The position numbers were made by a program, and so were the translations under genes. The notes beneath the pieces are model-generated. The model made no database searches. It was not told where the DNA came from and worked only from the letters and a program-made list of their open reading frames with translations. A DNA stretch of 64,000 bases, taken from positions 496,001 through 560,000 of the forward strand of contig CAMFII010000001.1 of assembly GCA_945952585.1 (NCBI GenBank). Direction: 5' to 3'. Positions 50,445 to 59,424 of this stretch are shown here, one piece after another. This stretch comes from an uncultured Rhodobacter sp. (GTDB lineage Bacteria; Pseudomonadota; Alphaproteobacteria; Rhodobacterales; Rhodobacteraceae). Positions within the stretch are counted from its first letter, which is position 1. The number at the start of each line of letters is the position of its first letter.

Positions 50445-51529
50445 CAGCGCTGTCCCTTGAATTGCCCGATGGCATGGACCACCCGGCGGCAGGAGCTTTC
50501 GTCACCCACGGTGATCCTTAGGCAATGCGGCAGTTTGTAGCCCGCCACCTGACGCACAATCAGGCCCTGAGACTTGAGCCAGGCATCGCAGGCTTCGGCC
50601 TCGGCGGGATCGGCAAAGCGGGCCAGCACGAAGTTGGCGGTCGAGGTGTCCGAAGGCACCCCCATTTCGGCCAGCTGCTCGGCCAGCCAGGCGCGCATGC
50701 GGCCGTTTTCAGACCGGCACTTCACCACCCAGTCCTGATCGCGGACGGCGGCCTCGGCCACATCCAGCTGCGTGGTCGATAGGTTGAACGGCCCGCGGAT
50801 GCGGTTCAGCACGTCGATGATGTGCTTCGGGCCATAGCCCCAGCCGATCCGCAGCCCGCCCAGACCATAGATCTTGGAGAAGGTGCGGGTCATCACGACG
50901 TTCTCGCGCCCTTCGATCAGCCCAAGACCCGCGTCATAGCCCTCGACATACTCGGCATAGGCGCCGTCCAGAACGAGGATCGCCTGTTTCGGCAGGCCAT
51001 CTGCCAGCCGGGCCAGTTCGGCCTGCGAGATCATCGTTCCGGTCGGGTTGTTCGGATTGGCGATGAACACGAGCTTCGTCCGCCTGTTGCACGCAGCAAG
51101 GATCGCATCCACGTCGGTCGTGCGCTCGCGCTCCTTCACCTCGACCGGGGTCGCGCCCACGGCGAGAGCTGAGATGCGATACATCAGGAAGCCATGCTCG
51201 GTATGGATCACCTCATCGCCGGGACCGGCATAGGCCTGGCAGAGGAAAGTGATGATCTCGTCCGACCCGACCCCGCAAATGACGCGCTCGGCATCCAGAC
51301 CATGCACCTCGGCGATCGCGGTGCGAAGCGGCGTATGGTCGGTCGAGGGATAACGGTGCAGCGAGTGGACGGCTCGCTGGAACGCTTCCTTCGCCTTGTC
51401 GGAGGGGCCAAAGGGGTTCTCGTTCGAACTCAGCTTCACCGCGTTCGACACGCCCGCCACATGCGCCTGCCCGCCCTGATAAAGCGCGATGTCCAGAATG
51501 CCGGGCTGGGGGCGAATGGCGTGAGTCAT
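50444..51529 (-). CDS. hisC: Histidinol-phosphate aminotransferase
   Basis: 361 aa, PLP fold-type [20 protein letters not shown] at the N-terminus, [14 protein letters not shown], and the PLP lysine in [20 protein letters not shown]. Acts in histidine synthesis and, from its coupling to tyrC, probably also in tyrosine/phenylalanine transamination. Confidence 0.93.
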   Translation of the reverse strand: MTHAIRPQPGILDIALYQGGQAHVAGVSNAVKLSSNENPFGPSDKAKEAFQRAVHSLHRYPSTDHTPLRTAIAEVHGLDAERVICGVGSDEIITFLCQAYAGPGDEVIHTEHGFLMYRISALAVGATPVEVKERERTTDVDAILAACNRRTKLVFIANPNNPTGTMISQAELARLADGLPKQAILVLDGAYAEYVEGYDAGLGLIEGRENVVMTRTFSKIYGLGGLRIGWGYGPKHIIDVLNRIRGPFNLSTTQLDVAEAAVRDQDWVVKCRSENGRMRAWLAEQLAEMGVPSDTSTANFVLARFADPAEAEACDAWLKSQGLIVRQVAGYKLPHCLRITVGDESSCRRVVHAIGQFKGQR

Positions 51530-51611
51530 GATCTATCCCTTGCGATGCCGCCGGTTCTAGCGGCGGCATCGTGGGTTTGCCAGCACCAACTTGGCCCGGA
51601 AACGGTCGGTT

Positions 51612-53030
51612 TCAGACCGCGAGGAAGTTGGTGAACTGCCAGGGATCGGCGTTGTCGATGTCCTCGGCAAAGCTGTTGATCCGATGGGCGACCGGTGTCC
51701 AGTCGGTGTAATGGGCCTCGACCCGGCCCAGATAGGGGCGCTGGACCTCAAGGCAGCGGACGTGGTCCATCTCGTCGGCCTCAACGAAGCCCGCGCGCGG
51801 GTTCTCCGCGGCCCAGACCATCGCCGCCATCACGGCGGACGTGACCTGCATCCCCGTTGCGTTCTGGTAGGGCGCGAGTTGCCGCGCCTCTTCGATCGAC
51901 AGGCGCGAGCCGTACCACATGCCGCCTTTCGCATGGCCGTACAGGAACACGCCCAGATCGTCGCCACCCGACACAATCTCTTCCTGCGTCAGGATGTGCT
52001 TCCTCATCGGCAACTGACCGGCGCCGTTGATCTCGTGCAGGGACAGGATCGCGTCGTTGCAGGGGTGATAGGCGTAATGGCAGGTCGGGCGGAACTCGGG
52101 ACGCGCGCCTTTGCCCACGGTGTAATAATCCGAGATCGAGATCGCCTCGTTATGGGTCACGACATAGCCGAACTGCGGGCCGACGCCGGGGCACCAGCTG
52201 CGCACGCGGGTATCGGCGCCCGGACGATCGATCCAGATCGCGCAGCGGCTGCCGAAGTCGAAGCCGTGCCCATTCGGCGGAAGTTTCTTCTCGTGGCTGC
52301 CCCAGCCAAGCTCGGCGGGCTGGTAGCCCTCGGACAGCAGTCCGTCCACCGACCAGGTGTTGACGAAGGTGCCGACGGGTTTGGGTCGCGCCGAAACCTG
52401 CGTGTCGCGCTCGGCCACATGCACACCCTTGACGCCGAGCGACTGCATCAGTCGCGCCCAGCCGTCGCGGGTTGCGGGTGCCTCGACGGGCCGACCGGTG
52501 TCATGTGCAAGGCGCAGAAGCGCCTCCTTGAGGAGCCACGACACCATTCCCGGATTGGCCCCGCAGCAGGTGATCGAGGTCGGACCGCCCGGATAGCGTT
52601 TGCCAAGCTCGCGCACCTCTTCCCGCAGCGGATAGTTGGTGCGGTCCGCGTTGGGAATGGTCGAGCCGAAGTAGAAGCCCGGCCAGGGTTCGATCACGGT
52701 GTCGATGTAAAGGACACCCAGTTCCTGACACAGGACCATCATGTCCACGCTGCCGACATCGACCGAGAGGTTTACCACCATGCCGCGGCCATCGCGGAAC
52801 AGCGACGACAGGACAGTGCGGTAGTTCTCTTTCGTCAGCGCGACCTGCATGTGGCGAATGCCGCGGTCGGACAGGAGCGTGGCGTATTCGTCGCTCGGCT
52901 CGATGACGGTAAAGCTTTCGCGGTCATAGTCGAAATGGCGTTCGATCAGCGGCAAAGTGCCCCGCCCGATCGAGCCGAAGCCGATCATCACCAGCGGCCC
53001 GTCGATGCGGGCGTGGACCTTGTGCGTCAT
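51612..53030 (-). CDS. Homospermidine synthase
   Basis: 472 aa. Rossmann start LVMIGFGSIGRGTLPLIERH, TVIEPSDEYATLL, VDVGSVDMMVLCQELGVLYI and SITCCGANPGMVSWLLKEAL match bacterial homospermidine synthase, which uses NAD to condense putrescine units. Common in alphaproteobacteria that lack spermidine synthase. Upstream of hisC with an 82-bp gap, so it may have its own terminator or share the transcript. Confidence 0.92.
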   Translation of the reverse strand: MTHKVHARIDGPLVMIGFGSIGRGTLPLIERHFDYDRESFTVIEPSDEYATLLSDRGIRHMQVALTKENYRTVLSSLFRDGRGMVVNLSVDVGSVDMMVLCQELGVLYIDTVIEPWPGFYFGSTIPNADRTNYPLREEVRELGKRYPGGPTSITCCGANPGMVSWLLKEALLRLAHDTGRPVEAPATRDGWARLMQSLGVKGVHVAERDTQVSARPKPVGTFVNTWSVDGLLSEGYQPAELGWGSHEKKLPPNGHGFDFGSRCAIWIDRPGADTRVRSWCPGVGPQFGYVVTHNEAISISDYYTVGKGARPEFRPTCHYAYHPCNDAILSLHEINGAGQLPMRKHILTQEEIVSGGDDLGVFLYGHAKGGMWYGSRLSIEEARQLAPYQNATGMQVTSAVMAAMVWAAENPRAGFVEADEMDHVRCLEVQRPYLGRVEAHYTDWTPVAHRINSFAEDIDNADPWQFTNFLAV

Positions 53031-53045
53031 CGTTCTACTCCGTGA

Positions 53046-53579
53046 CTACTTGCTCGACTTGGCGGTCAGCCAGTCCATGAGGGCCAGCATGACGCCCGTC
53101 ACCACGAAGGACAGGTGGATGACAGTCAGCCAGTACAGCTCGGTCTCGCCAAAGCGGGCATCGGCCACGCTTTCGCCGATCTCCATGAACCGCTTCAGCA
53201 GGTGGATGCCGGAAATCGCCACGATCGAGGCGATCAGCTTCATCTTCAGGCCGCCGAAATCGACAGTGCCCATCCATTCGGGGCGGTCCACTTCATCGCC
53301 CACCTCGAGCTTGGAGACGAAGTTCTCGTAGCCCGAGAAGATCACGATCAGCAGCAGGTTCGCGGCAAGCGTCAGGTCGATGAAGGTCAGCGAGGCGAGG
53401 ATGATGTCCTCGGGCGTCATGGTCAGCGTCTTGAGCGCGTATTTCCAAAGGTCGCGCAGGAAGACGACCATCAGCATGCCAAGCGCAATGACGAGGCCGA
53501 GATACATCGGCGCCATAAGCCAGCGCGAGATGAACAGCAGCCTTTCGAAGCGATGCTCAAGTCCGGATTTGGGGGTCAT
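53046..53579 (-). CDS. UPF0114 (YqhA/TIGR00645) inner-membrane protein
   Basis: 177 aa from ATG 53579, with GGAGG about 9 nt upstream. Four hydrophobic segments; LLFISRWLMAPMYLGLVIAL near the N-terminus and LTFIDLTLAANLLLIVIFSG, YENFVSK are family landmarks. Function unknown, sometimes linked to potassium or acid stress. 15 bp before homospermidine synthase. Confidence 0.9.
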   Translation of the reverse strand: MTPKSGLEHRFERLLFISRWLMAPMYLGLVIALGMLMVVFLRDLWKYALKTLTMTPEDIILASLTFIDLTLAANLLLIVIFSGYENFVSKLEVGDEVDRPEWMGTVDFGGLKMKLIASIVAISGIHLLKRFMEIGESVADARFGETELYWLTVIHLSFVVTGVMLALMDWLTAKSSK

Positions 53580-53681
53580 GGATGTGGCCTCCTTTGATGT
53601 TTCCGCGCCATATAGGGTGCCGCGATGCGGCATGCATCTGTTTTCGCCTGCTTTCCACGGTCCTGGCGCGGAAAATGAAAA

Positions 53682-53706
53682 GGCCGCCGCGGATCCCGCA
53701 GCGGCC
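53682..53706 (-). terminator. Terminator of rpsD
   Basis: GGCCGC ... GCGGCC stem with an inner GCGG/CCGC after one mismatch and a 3-nt loop; the minus strand continues with TTTTCATTTTC. It starts 24 bp after the rpsD stop. Confidence 0.7.
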
Positions 53707-53730
53707 CCATCCAACCCCGAGGGGCCGAAA

Positions 53731-54351
53731 TCAGTTCTTCGCGTAGTATTCGACGACCAGGTTCGGTTCCATCTGCACCGGATAGGGCACGTCGCCGAGC
53801 GACGGGGTGCGGACGAATTTCACGGTCATCTTCGAGTGGTCGACTTCCAGGTAGTCCGGAACGTCACGCTCGGTCAGCGCCACGGCTTCCAGCACGAGGG
53901 CCAGTTGCTTGGACTTCTGGCGAACCTCGATCAGGTCGCCTTCCTTGACGCGGTAGGACGCGATGTTCACGCGCTGGCCGTTCACGGTGACGTGGCCGTG
54001 GTTCACGAACTGACGGGCGGCGAAGATCGTCGGCACCAGCTTGGCGCGGTAGACGACCGCATCCAGACGGCGCTCGAGCAGGCCAACCAGCATCTCGCCG
54101 GTGTCGCCCTTCACGCGTTCGGCTTCGGCGTAGATCTTGCGGAACTGCTTTTCCGTCAGGTCGCCGTAGTAGCCCTTGAGTTTCTGCTTGGCGCGCAGCT
54201 GCGTACCGAAGTCCGACAGTTTGTTCTTGCGGCGCTGGCCGTGCTGGCCGGGGCCGTATTCGCGCTTGTTCACCGGGGACTTCGGACGGCCCCAGATGTT
54301 TTCGCCCATGCGGCGGTCAATCTTGTACTTGGCAGAGGTGCGTTTGGTCAC
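53731..54351 (-). CDS. rpsD: 30S ribosomal protein S4
   Basis: 206 aa. N-terminal [28 protein letters not shown] and the S4 RNA-binding domain [39 protein letters not shown]. It is a primary 16S rRNA binder and often autoregulates. It stands alone, away from the ribosomal operons, behind a long leader. Confidence 0.97.
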   Translation of the reverse strand: MTKRTSAKYKIDRRMGENIWGRPKSPVNKREYGPGQHGQRRKNKLSDFGTQLRAKQKLKGYYGDLTEKQFRKIYAEAERVKGDTGEMLVGLLERRLDAVVYRAKLVPTIFAARQFVNHGHVTVNGQRVNIASYRVKEGDLIEVRQKSKQLALVLEAVALTERDVPDYLEVDHSKMTVKFVRTPSLGDVPYPVQMEPNLVVEYYAKN

Positions 54352-54492
54352 CGCTGATCTCCTTCGTTGTCCAGCTTTCGGCTTGTCCGAAAACCGGTTT
54401 CCACTTTTCGGGCCTCAGGCCCGGCGAAGGGCGTTGTCCTTTGATCCGAGGATCCGACAGGCATCCCCTTGCGGGGGCCACCAACACCAATG

Positions 54493-54516
54493 AAAAACCC
54501 CGAGCCTTCACCCGGG
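54493..54516 (-). terminator. Terminator-like hairpin in the rpsD leader
   Basis: On the minus strand: CCCGGG-TGAAGG-CTCGGG (one G-U pair) followed by GTTTTTC. It lies between a good promoter (54526-54553) and rpsD, so it could be the Hint gene's terminator or an attenuator acting on rpsD. Confidence 0.6.
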
Positions 54517-54525
54517 ATCGGCGGG

Positions 54526-54553
54526 CTTATACAGGCCCGCGAGGCAGAGTCAA
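54526..54553 (-). promoter_or_regulatory. Candidate rpsD promoter
   Basis: On the minus strand: TTGACT (54553-54548), 16-bp spacer, TATAAG (54531-54526). Predicted start near 54519, leaving a leader of about 168 nt that opens with the hairpin at 54493-54516. Confidence 0.6.
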
Positions 54554-54560
54554 CAGCGGC

Positions 54561-55622
54561 TCATTCGGCCAGTTCATGCCGCAGGATCGCGGCCTCTGAC
54601 GCCGAGATGTTGCGCCGGACGAAGGCGCCATAGGCTTCGCGATCACCCGCGAGGCCCGGCACAACGTCGAGCAACGCCTGACGCTGACCGGGGTCGATCA
54701 TATCCAGCGAGGTGTTCGAGGGGTGGAAGCTTTCGGTCTGGATGCCGTTGGCCCAGACGATCTGGTGACGCTCCAGCAGGATGTGGACATAGGTGACTTC
54801 GCGCAGTTGGCGGTCGATCGTGACGGACAGGTCGTTCAGCAGATCCTCGGCCGCGACCAGCACTTCGGGCGTTCCGAACAGCGCCTCGGCCGCCCGGCCG
54901 CGGATCAGCATCCGGTGGTGCGGCGAGACGATCAGATCGCCCTCCGGCTGGCCCATGCCAAAGGCTGCCGAGCGGATGCGGATCGGCCGCAGATGCGGCA
55001 TGACGTGCAGGCGCGCCCCACTCATCCGACGGTCGCCCGCCCAGAGGATCTCTTGCGGTCCGTTGTCGCGGGTCTGGACCCTATCGCCGGGCCGAAGGTC
55101 TTCGATCCGGCGCGGACCATCGGGCGTCAGCAGCCGGGTGCCCTTGGTAAAGCAGATGACCCCGGCCTCCTTCTGCGCTGGCTGGGGAAGATGGTCGAGC
55201 GAGGCCCGGACGATCCAGAGATCGGTATCGACCGGCGGAATCTCGTCGAAGAACATCAGTAGCCGGGAGCCGCCCTGCGGCACCTCGATCAGCGTGACGG
55301 CGAAGCTTTGCCTGCCGTCGGTCACAACGAAATCCTGTGTCGGCGCATCCTCATCCGGCTCGTCGGCGGCGTCGAGTTCGCCCTTGGCAAACGCAGCGCC
55401 AACCAGCCGGCGCACCTTGCGCGCGGCCCTCTGGCGCAGTTCAGCTGCGCCCATTGCCCCGTCCAGCTTGAGAAGCCCTCCCACCCCGTCCACCCGCACC
55501 GGCGAACCGGTCCAGCGCCATGCAGCGCCAGTCACCAGCATCGCGGCCGGAGCCGAAGCAAGTCCGTCAACTTCTGTCTGCGTCCAGGAAATGACAAACG
55601 TGCCGCCAAAGCCCGTCTTCAT
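54561..55622 (-). CDS. Hint domain (Hint_2) protein
   Basis: 353 aa. The N-terminal ~150 residues have no clear family. From about 157 a Hint_2 domain starts at the catalytic cysteine: CFTKGTRLLTPDGPRRIEDL, RPGDRVQTRDNGPQEILWAG, then LIVSPHHRMLIRG and ERHQIVWANGIQTESFHPSN. Hint domains catalyse self-cleavage or splicing in inteins and hedgehog proteins. The intein C-terminal His-Asn is not evident, so processing would be N-terminal only, if any. Widespread in Rhodobacteraceae, role unknown. Confidence 0.82.
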   Translation of the reverse strand: MKTGFGGTFVISWTQTEVDGLASAPAAMLVTGAAWRWTGSPVRVDGVGGLLKLDGAMGAAELRQRAARKVRRLVGAAFAKGELDAADEPDEDAPTQDFVVTDGRQSFAVTLIEVPQGGSRLLMFFDEIPPVDTDLWIVRASLDHLPQPAQKEAGVICFTKGTRLLTPDGPRRIEDLRPGDRVQTRDNGPQEILWAGDRRMSGARLHVMPHLRPIRIRSAAFGMGQPEGDLIVSPHHRMLIRGRAAEALFGTPEVLVAAEDLLNDLSVTIDRQLREVTYVHILLERHQIVWANGIQTESFHPSNTSLDMIDPGQRQALLDVVPGLAGDREAYGAFVRRNISASEAAILRHELAE

Positions 55623-55780
55623 GCCTGTGTTGCCTGCTCGTTTTATTATAGTTGGCGGGACATTAGCAGCCCAAGCTGCCGCGCACTATGACCGGATGGC
55701 AACATTCTCCGCAAATGGCTCGACAAAAGAACAACCAAGGGTTGCATATCAGGGGACAGCCACACCGAACGGCGGAGCGG

Positions 55781-56692
55781 TCAGAACTTCATGTCGATGC
55801 GCACCGATCCGACCGCCTGACCCTCGGGCTGACCGACAAACTCCCGGCTCAGCCAGGTGACGCCGTAGAAAACCCCCCAGTTCTCGGCCCGGTAATACAG
55901 ACCGCCACGCAGTCGCATGCGGTTGGCGTCGAGTTCAGGCGACGCGTCCGACGGTAGGTACACGCTATCGAAGACCCGCGCGTAATCGCCGCCGAGCATG
56001 AATGTCAGGCCACCCTGTTCACCCAGCACCGGCCCCCGGATCAGCTGTCCGGTCGGACTGTCCCGCATCAGCAGCGCCCGATCCCAGTAGTGCCCAAGCT
56101 GAATGTCTGCGCCCACGCGGATGTAAGTCTCGGCCCCCGCCTGAACCTCGGTGAAGGGCCGAAGGACAACGGTCGGCGCCAAGTCAAAGCGATGGGCCAG
56201 TTCGCCCAGAAAGGTCGGATGGATGCCATTGGGAATCTGGTTGGTCTGCGGACTGGGAATATCCATGCCAAGCGCGCGGTGGACATCACGCTGGAAACTG
56301 CTGAGCCCGGTCTGCGGTCCGGTAACAACCAGATCGAGTCCCGCACTCATTTCCGCCCAATCCCGCTGGACATGACTGTGGAGGCCGAAACTGAGCGCGC
56401 CGGCATAGCGCCGATCCCAGGGCGCCGGGTCGTCAAGATCTTCGGGGGCAATGATCTCGCCACGGAACCGATATTCGAGAATGCTGCCGAATGTGCTCGG
56501 CGCGACGCCCTGCCAGATCGGCCCGGTGACAAGGCTTGCGGTGTAGGATCCGGTCCGCCAGCGGTCCGCCTGCTCGGCAAGTCCATCGTTGTCGAAAAGC
56601 CGGCCCCAGCCCAGCACGACACGGTCTTCCGCAACTGCCGTTGTCGCTGCAAGGCACAGCGTCAGGGCAAAACAGGCTGAACGCAGGAGCAT
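55781..56692 (-). CDS. LpxR-like (DUF2219) outer-membrane lipid A deacylase family protein
   Basis: 303 aa. Signal peptide ends TTAVAE. FDNDGLAEQADRWRTGSYTA matches the NDG...D(R)xYT(N)G motif of LpxR. Further parts alternate in a beta-barrel pattern (WAEMSAGLDLVVTGPQTGLS, GLTFMLGGDYARVFDSVYL), ending VGSVRIDMKF with a terminal Phe typical of outer-membrane barrels. LpxR removes the 3'-acyloxyacyl chain of lipid A. An ATTGTTTC octamer lies 77 bp upstream. Confidence 0.75.
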   Translation of the reverse strand: MLLRSACFALTLCLAATTAVAEDRVVLGWGRLFDNDGLAEQADRWRTGSYTASLVTGPIWQGVAPSTFGSILEYRFRGEIIAPEDLDDPAPWDRRYAGALSFGLHSHVQRDWAEMSAGLDLVVTGPQTGLSSFQRDVHRALGMDIPSPQTNQIPNGIHPTFLGELAHRFDLAPTVVLRPFTEVQAGAETYIRVGADIQLGHYWDRALLMRDSPTGQLIRGPVLGEQGGLTFMLGGDYARVFDSVYLPSDASPELDANRMRLRGGLYYRAENWGVFYGVTWLSREFVGQPEGQAVGSVRIDMKF

Positions 56693-56852
56693 GGCCGAAC
56701 CTCACACGAGCAAGCGCCTGGATCCAGCGCATGCCTAACCTCTAACCCGCCATTCCCGCTTAAGAATGGAAACAATATGACCAAGGTGGGCGGATTGTGG
56801 CGCTACCGTGATTTCCCGTCAAGATTGTATTCCCAGATGGACTGACGTCCAG

Positions 56853-59129
56853 CTACCCGCACTTGGAAAAGCCGCAGCTCGCACAGGTCATGCAGCCTTC
56901 AACCATGCGCAGATCATAGCTGCCACAGCTGGAGCAGGCCCGCGCCTTGGTGCCGATCACGGCAACCTCGGCCTTGGGATCGGTCTTGAGACCCATCCCC
57001 TCGCCTTCGATGAAGCCGATCGAGATCAGATGCCCTTCGATCACCCCGCCGATCGCCGCCAGCATCGAGGGGATGTATTTCCCCTGCATCCAGGCCCCGC
57101 CGCGCGGATCGAACACCGCCTTCAGCTCTTCCACGACAAACGAGATGTCGCCGCCCCGCCGGAACACCGCCGAGATCATCCGGGTCAGCGCCACGGTCCA
57201 GGCGAAATGCTCCATGTTCTTCGAGTTGATGAATACCTCGAAGGGCCGCCGATGCCCGGCGATGATGATGTCGTTGATGGTGATGTAAAGCGCGTGCTCG
57301 CTGCCCGGCCATTTCACCTTGTAGGTCTGCCCCTCCAGCGCGGCCGGACGGTCCAGCGGTTCGGATAGATACACCACCTCCGCCCCGTTGCCGGTGGCCT
57401 GCTGCGGCGCCTCGGAGGGCGTGGCCTCCGCCTGTTCCGACACGGTCAGCACCGACCCCGTCACCGCATTCGGGCGATAGGTCGTGCAGCCTTTGCAGCC
57501 CTGGTCCCAGGCCGCCAAGTAGACGTCCTTGAAGTCCGCGAAGCTGATATCCTCGGGGCAGTTGATGGTCTTCGAGATCGAGCTGTCGATCCATTTCTGC
57601 GCCGCCGCCTGCATCCGCACATGGTCGAGCGGGGGCAGCGTCTGGGCGTTGACGAAATAGTCGGGCAGGTCCGCATCGCCGTTCTTCTCGCGCCAAAGCC
57701 GCACGGCATAGTCCACGACCTCTTCCTCGGTCCGCGAGCCGTCCTTCTGCAACACCTTGCGGGTGTAGGCATAGGCGAAGACCGGCTCGATCCCCGACGA
57801 CACGTTCCCGGCATAGAGGCTGATCGTCCCGGTCGGCGCGATCGAAGTCAGAAGCGCATTGCGGATGCCATGTTTGCGGATCGCCGCCTTCACATCCTCG
57901 TCCATGTGCCGCAGCGACCCCGAGGCGAGGTATTTCTCGGCATCGAACAGCGGGAAGGCGCCCTTCTCCTTCGCGAGATCGACCGAGGCGAGGTAGGAGG
58001 CGCGGGCGATGGCGTGCATCCATTCCTCGGTCTTGGCCGCGGCCTCTTCCGAGCCATAGCGCAGCCCGAGCATCAGAAGCGCGTCGGCCAACCCGGTCAC
58101 GCCCAGGCCGATCCGGCGCTTCGCCTGTGCCTCCTGCGCCTGCTGGTCCAGCGGGAAGCGGCTCGCGTCCACCACGTTGTCCATCATCCGGACGGCCATG
58201 CGGACAAGCTCATCCAGCGCCTTGAGGTCGATTTTCGCGCCCTTCTCGAACGGTTTCGAGACCAGTGTCGGCAGGTTGATCGAGCCGAGCAGGCAGGCGC
58301 CATAGGGCGGCAGGGGCTGCTCGCCGCAAGGGTTGGTCGCGGCGATCGTTTCGCAATAGGCGAGGTTGTTCATCGCGTTGATGCGGTCGATGAAGATGAC
58401 GCCCGGCTCGGCCACGTCATAGGTCGAGCGCATGATCCGGTTCCACAGGTCCTGCGCCTGCAGCGTCTTGTAGACCTTGCCGTCGAACACCAGTTCCCAC
58501 GGCCCGTCCGCCTTGACCGCCGCCATGAAGGCATCGGTCACTAGTACAGACAGGTTGAACATCCGCAGGCGCGCCGGGTCCTTCTTGGCTTCGATGAAGG
58601 CCTCGATATCCGGGTGGTCGCAGCGCATCGTCGCCATCATCGCGCCGCGACGGCTGCCGGCCGACATGATGGTGCGGCACATGGCGTCCCAGACATCCAT
58701 GAAGCTGAGCGGCCCCGAGGCATCGGCGGCCACGCTCTTCACCTCGGCGCCGCGCGGGCGGATGGTCGAGAAGTCGTAGCCGATACCGCCGCCCTGCTGC
58801 ATGGTCAGCGCGGCTTCCTTCAGCCCCTGGAAGATGCCCTCCATCGTGTCCGGAATCGTGCCCATGACGAAGCAGTTGAATAGCGTCACGCTGCGCCCCG
58901 TGCCGGCGCCGGCGGTGATCCGGCCTGCAGGCAGGTATTTGAAATCCTCGAGCGCGGCGTAGAACCGGTCCTCCCACAGGGCCGGATCCTTTTCCTCGGC
59001 CGCGAGCGACCGGGCGATGCGCCGCCAGGTATCCTCGACCGTGCCGTCGATCGGCGTCCCGTCCGCCTCTTTCAGGCGGTACTTCATGTCCCAGATCTGC
59101 TCGGCAATGGGGGCGGAGAATCGGGACAT
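56853..59129 (-). CDS. nrdJ: Vitamin B12-dependent (class II) ribonucleotide reductase
   Basis: 758 aa from ATG 59129, with AGAGGAAG upstream; longer in-frame starts would run through the tRNA-shaped leader. Active-site NPCGEQPLPPYGACLLGSIN, YDFSTIRPRGAEVKSVAADA and SAGSRRGAMMATMRCDHPD. The C-terminal cysteine-rich tail (ACSSCGSYDLRMVEGCMTCA, SCGFSKCG) is a zinc/redox domain. It makes deoxynucleotides with adenosylcobalamin. Confidence 0.96.
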   Translation of the reverse strand: MSRFSAPIAEQIWDMKYRLKEADGTPIDGTVEDTWRRIARSLAAEEKDPALWEDRFYAALEDFKYLPAGRITAGAGTGRSVTLFNCFVMGTIPDTMEGIFQGLKEAALTMQQGGGIGYDFSTIRPRGAEVKSVAADASGPLSFMDVWDAMCRTIMSAGSRRGAMMATMRCDHPDIEAFIEAKKDPARLRMFNLSVLVTDAFMAAVKADGPWELVFDGKVYKTLQAQDLWNRIMRSTYDVAEPGVIFIDRINAMNNLAYCETIAATNPCGEQPLPPYGACLLGSINLPTLVSKPFEKGAKIDLKALDELVRMAVRMMDNVVDASRFPLDQQAQEAQAKRRIGLGVTGLADALLMLGLRYGSEEAAAKTEEWMHAIARASYLASVDLAKEKGAFPLFDAEKYLASGSLRHMDEDVKAAIRKHGIRNALLTSIAPTGTISLYAGNVSSGIEPVFAYAYTRKVLQKDGSRTEEEVVDYAVRLWREKNGDADLPDYFVNAQTLPPLDHVRMQAAAQKWIDSSISKTINCPEDISFADFKDVYLAAWDQGCKGCTTYRPNAVTGSVLTVSEQAEATPSEAPQQATGNGAEVVYLSEPLDRPAALEGQTYKVKWPGSEHALYITINDIIIAGHRRPFEVFINSKNMEHFAWTVALTRMISAVFRRGGDISFVVEELKAVFDPRGGAWMQGKYIPSMLAAIGGVIEGHLISIGFIEGEGMGLKTDPKAEVAVIGTKARACSSCGSYDLRMVEGCMTCASCGFSKCG

Positions 59130-59152
59130 ATTGCTTCCTCTAAATTGGGTGT

Positions 59153-59266
59153 TGGTTGCGGAGCCGGGACTTGAACCCGGAACCTCCTCGAAGTACCTCT
59201 TAGATGCCGCCAAGCATCATACAAGGCCTAGAATTCGAGGTGCTCTTCCGTTTGAGCTACTCCGCT
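59153..59266 (-). ncRNA. tRNA-shaped element without an anticodon loop, in the nrdJ leader
   Basis: Read on the minus strand from 59266 to 59153. Acceptor stem G2-G7 pairs with C66-C71; positions 1 and 72 are both A (mismatch), followed by A73 and an encoded CCA. D-arm GCTC/GAGC with G18G19; T8, A14, A15, A21 are present. Anticodon stem CCTCG/CGAGG, 5-nt variable loop AGGTT, T-arm CCGGG-TTCAAGT-CCCGG. Tertiary pairs 8-14, 15-48, 18-55, 19-56 and 54-58 can all form. But the anticodon loop is 45 nt (59191-59235) instead of 7, holds a hairpin GATGC/GCATC, and offers no T33 or anticodon by simple excision. It ends 23 nt before the nrdJ ATG. It is either a tRNA-like regulatory or processing element, or an interrupted tRNA gene. 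Confidence 0.75.
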
Positions 59267-59281
59267 TCTGGGCTTTGATTT

Positions 59282-59301
59282 CCCCCACTGGATTGTGGGA
59301 G
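59282..59301 (-). repeat. Leader hairpin upstream of the tRNA-shaped element
   Basis: Minus strand CTCCCAC-AATCCA-GTGGGGG, seven pairs including one G-U, between the predicted nrdJ start site and the tRNA-shaped element. No T-run follows, so it is not called a terminator. Confidence 0.45.
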
Positions 59302-59317
59302 AACAAAGCGAGACCAC

Positions 59318-59346
59318 AAAATACGCCGTCATGCCGGCAGGGTCAA
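59318..59346 (-). promoter_or_regulatory. Candidate promoter for tRNA-like element and nrdJ
   Basis: On the minus strand: TTGACC (59346-59341), 17-bp spacer, TATTTT (59323-59318). Start expected near 59311, about 45 nt before the tRNA-shaped element. Confidence 0.65.
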
Positions 59347-59424
59347 CGCGCAGTCGCCTCGAACCGGTCAGCTTGAAACCGCGCGCCAAGAGATTAACGT
59401 TTCGGAGAAAAGGGACAGGCTCCG

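Noticed and set aside
59153..59266. Selenocysteine tRNA, long-variable-arm tRNA, or tmRNA
   Set aside because: The variable loop is a normal 5 nt and the extra length is in the anticodon loop; the acceptor/T helix is not extended as in tRNA-Sec; alphaproteobacterial tmRNA is circularly permuted and has a tag-coding region, neither seen here.
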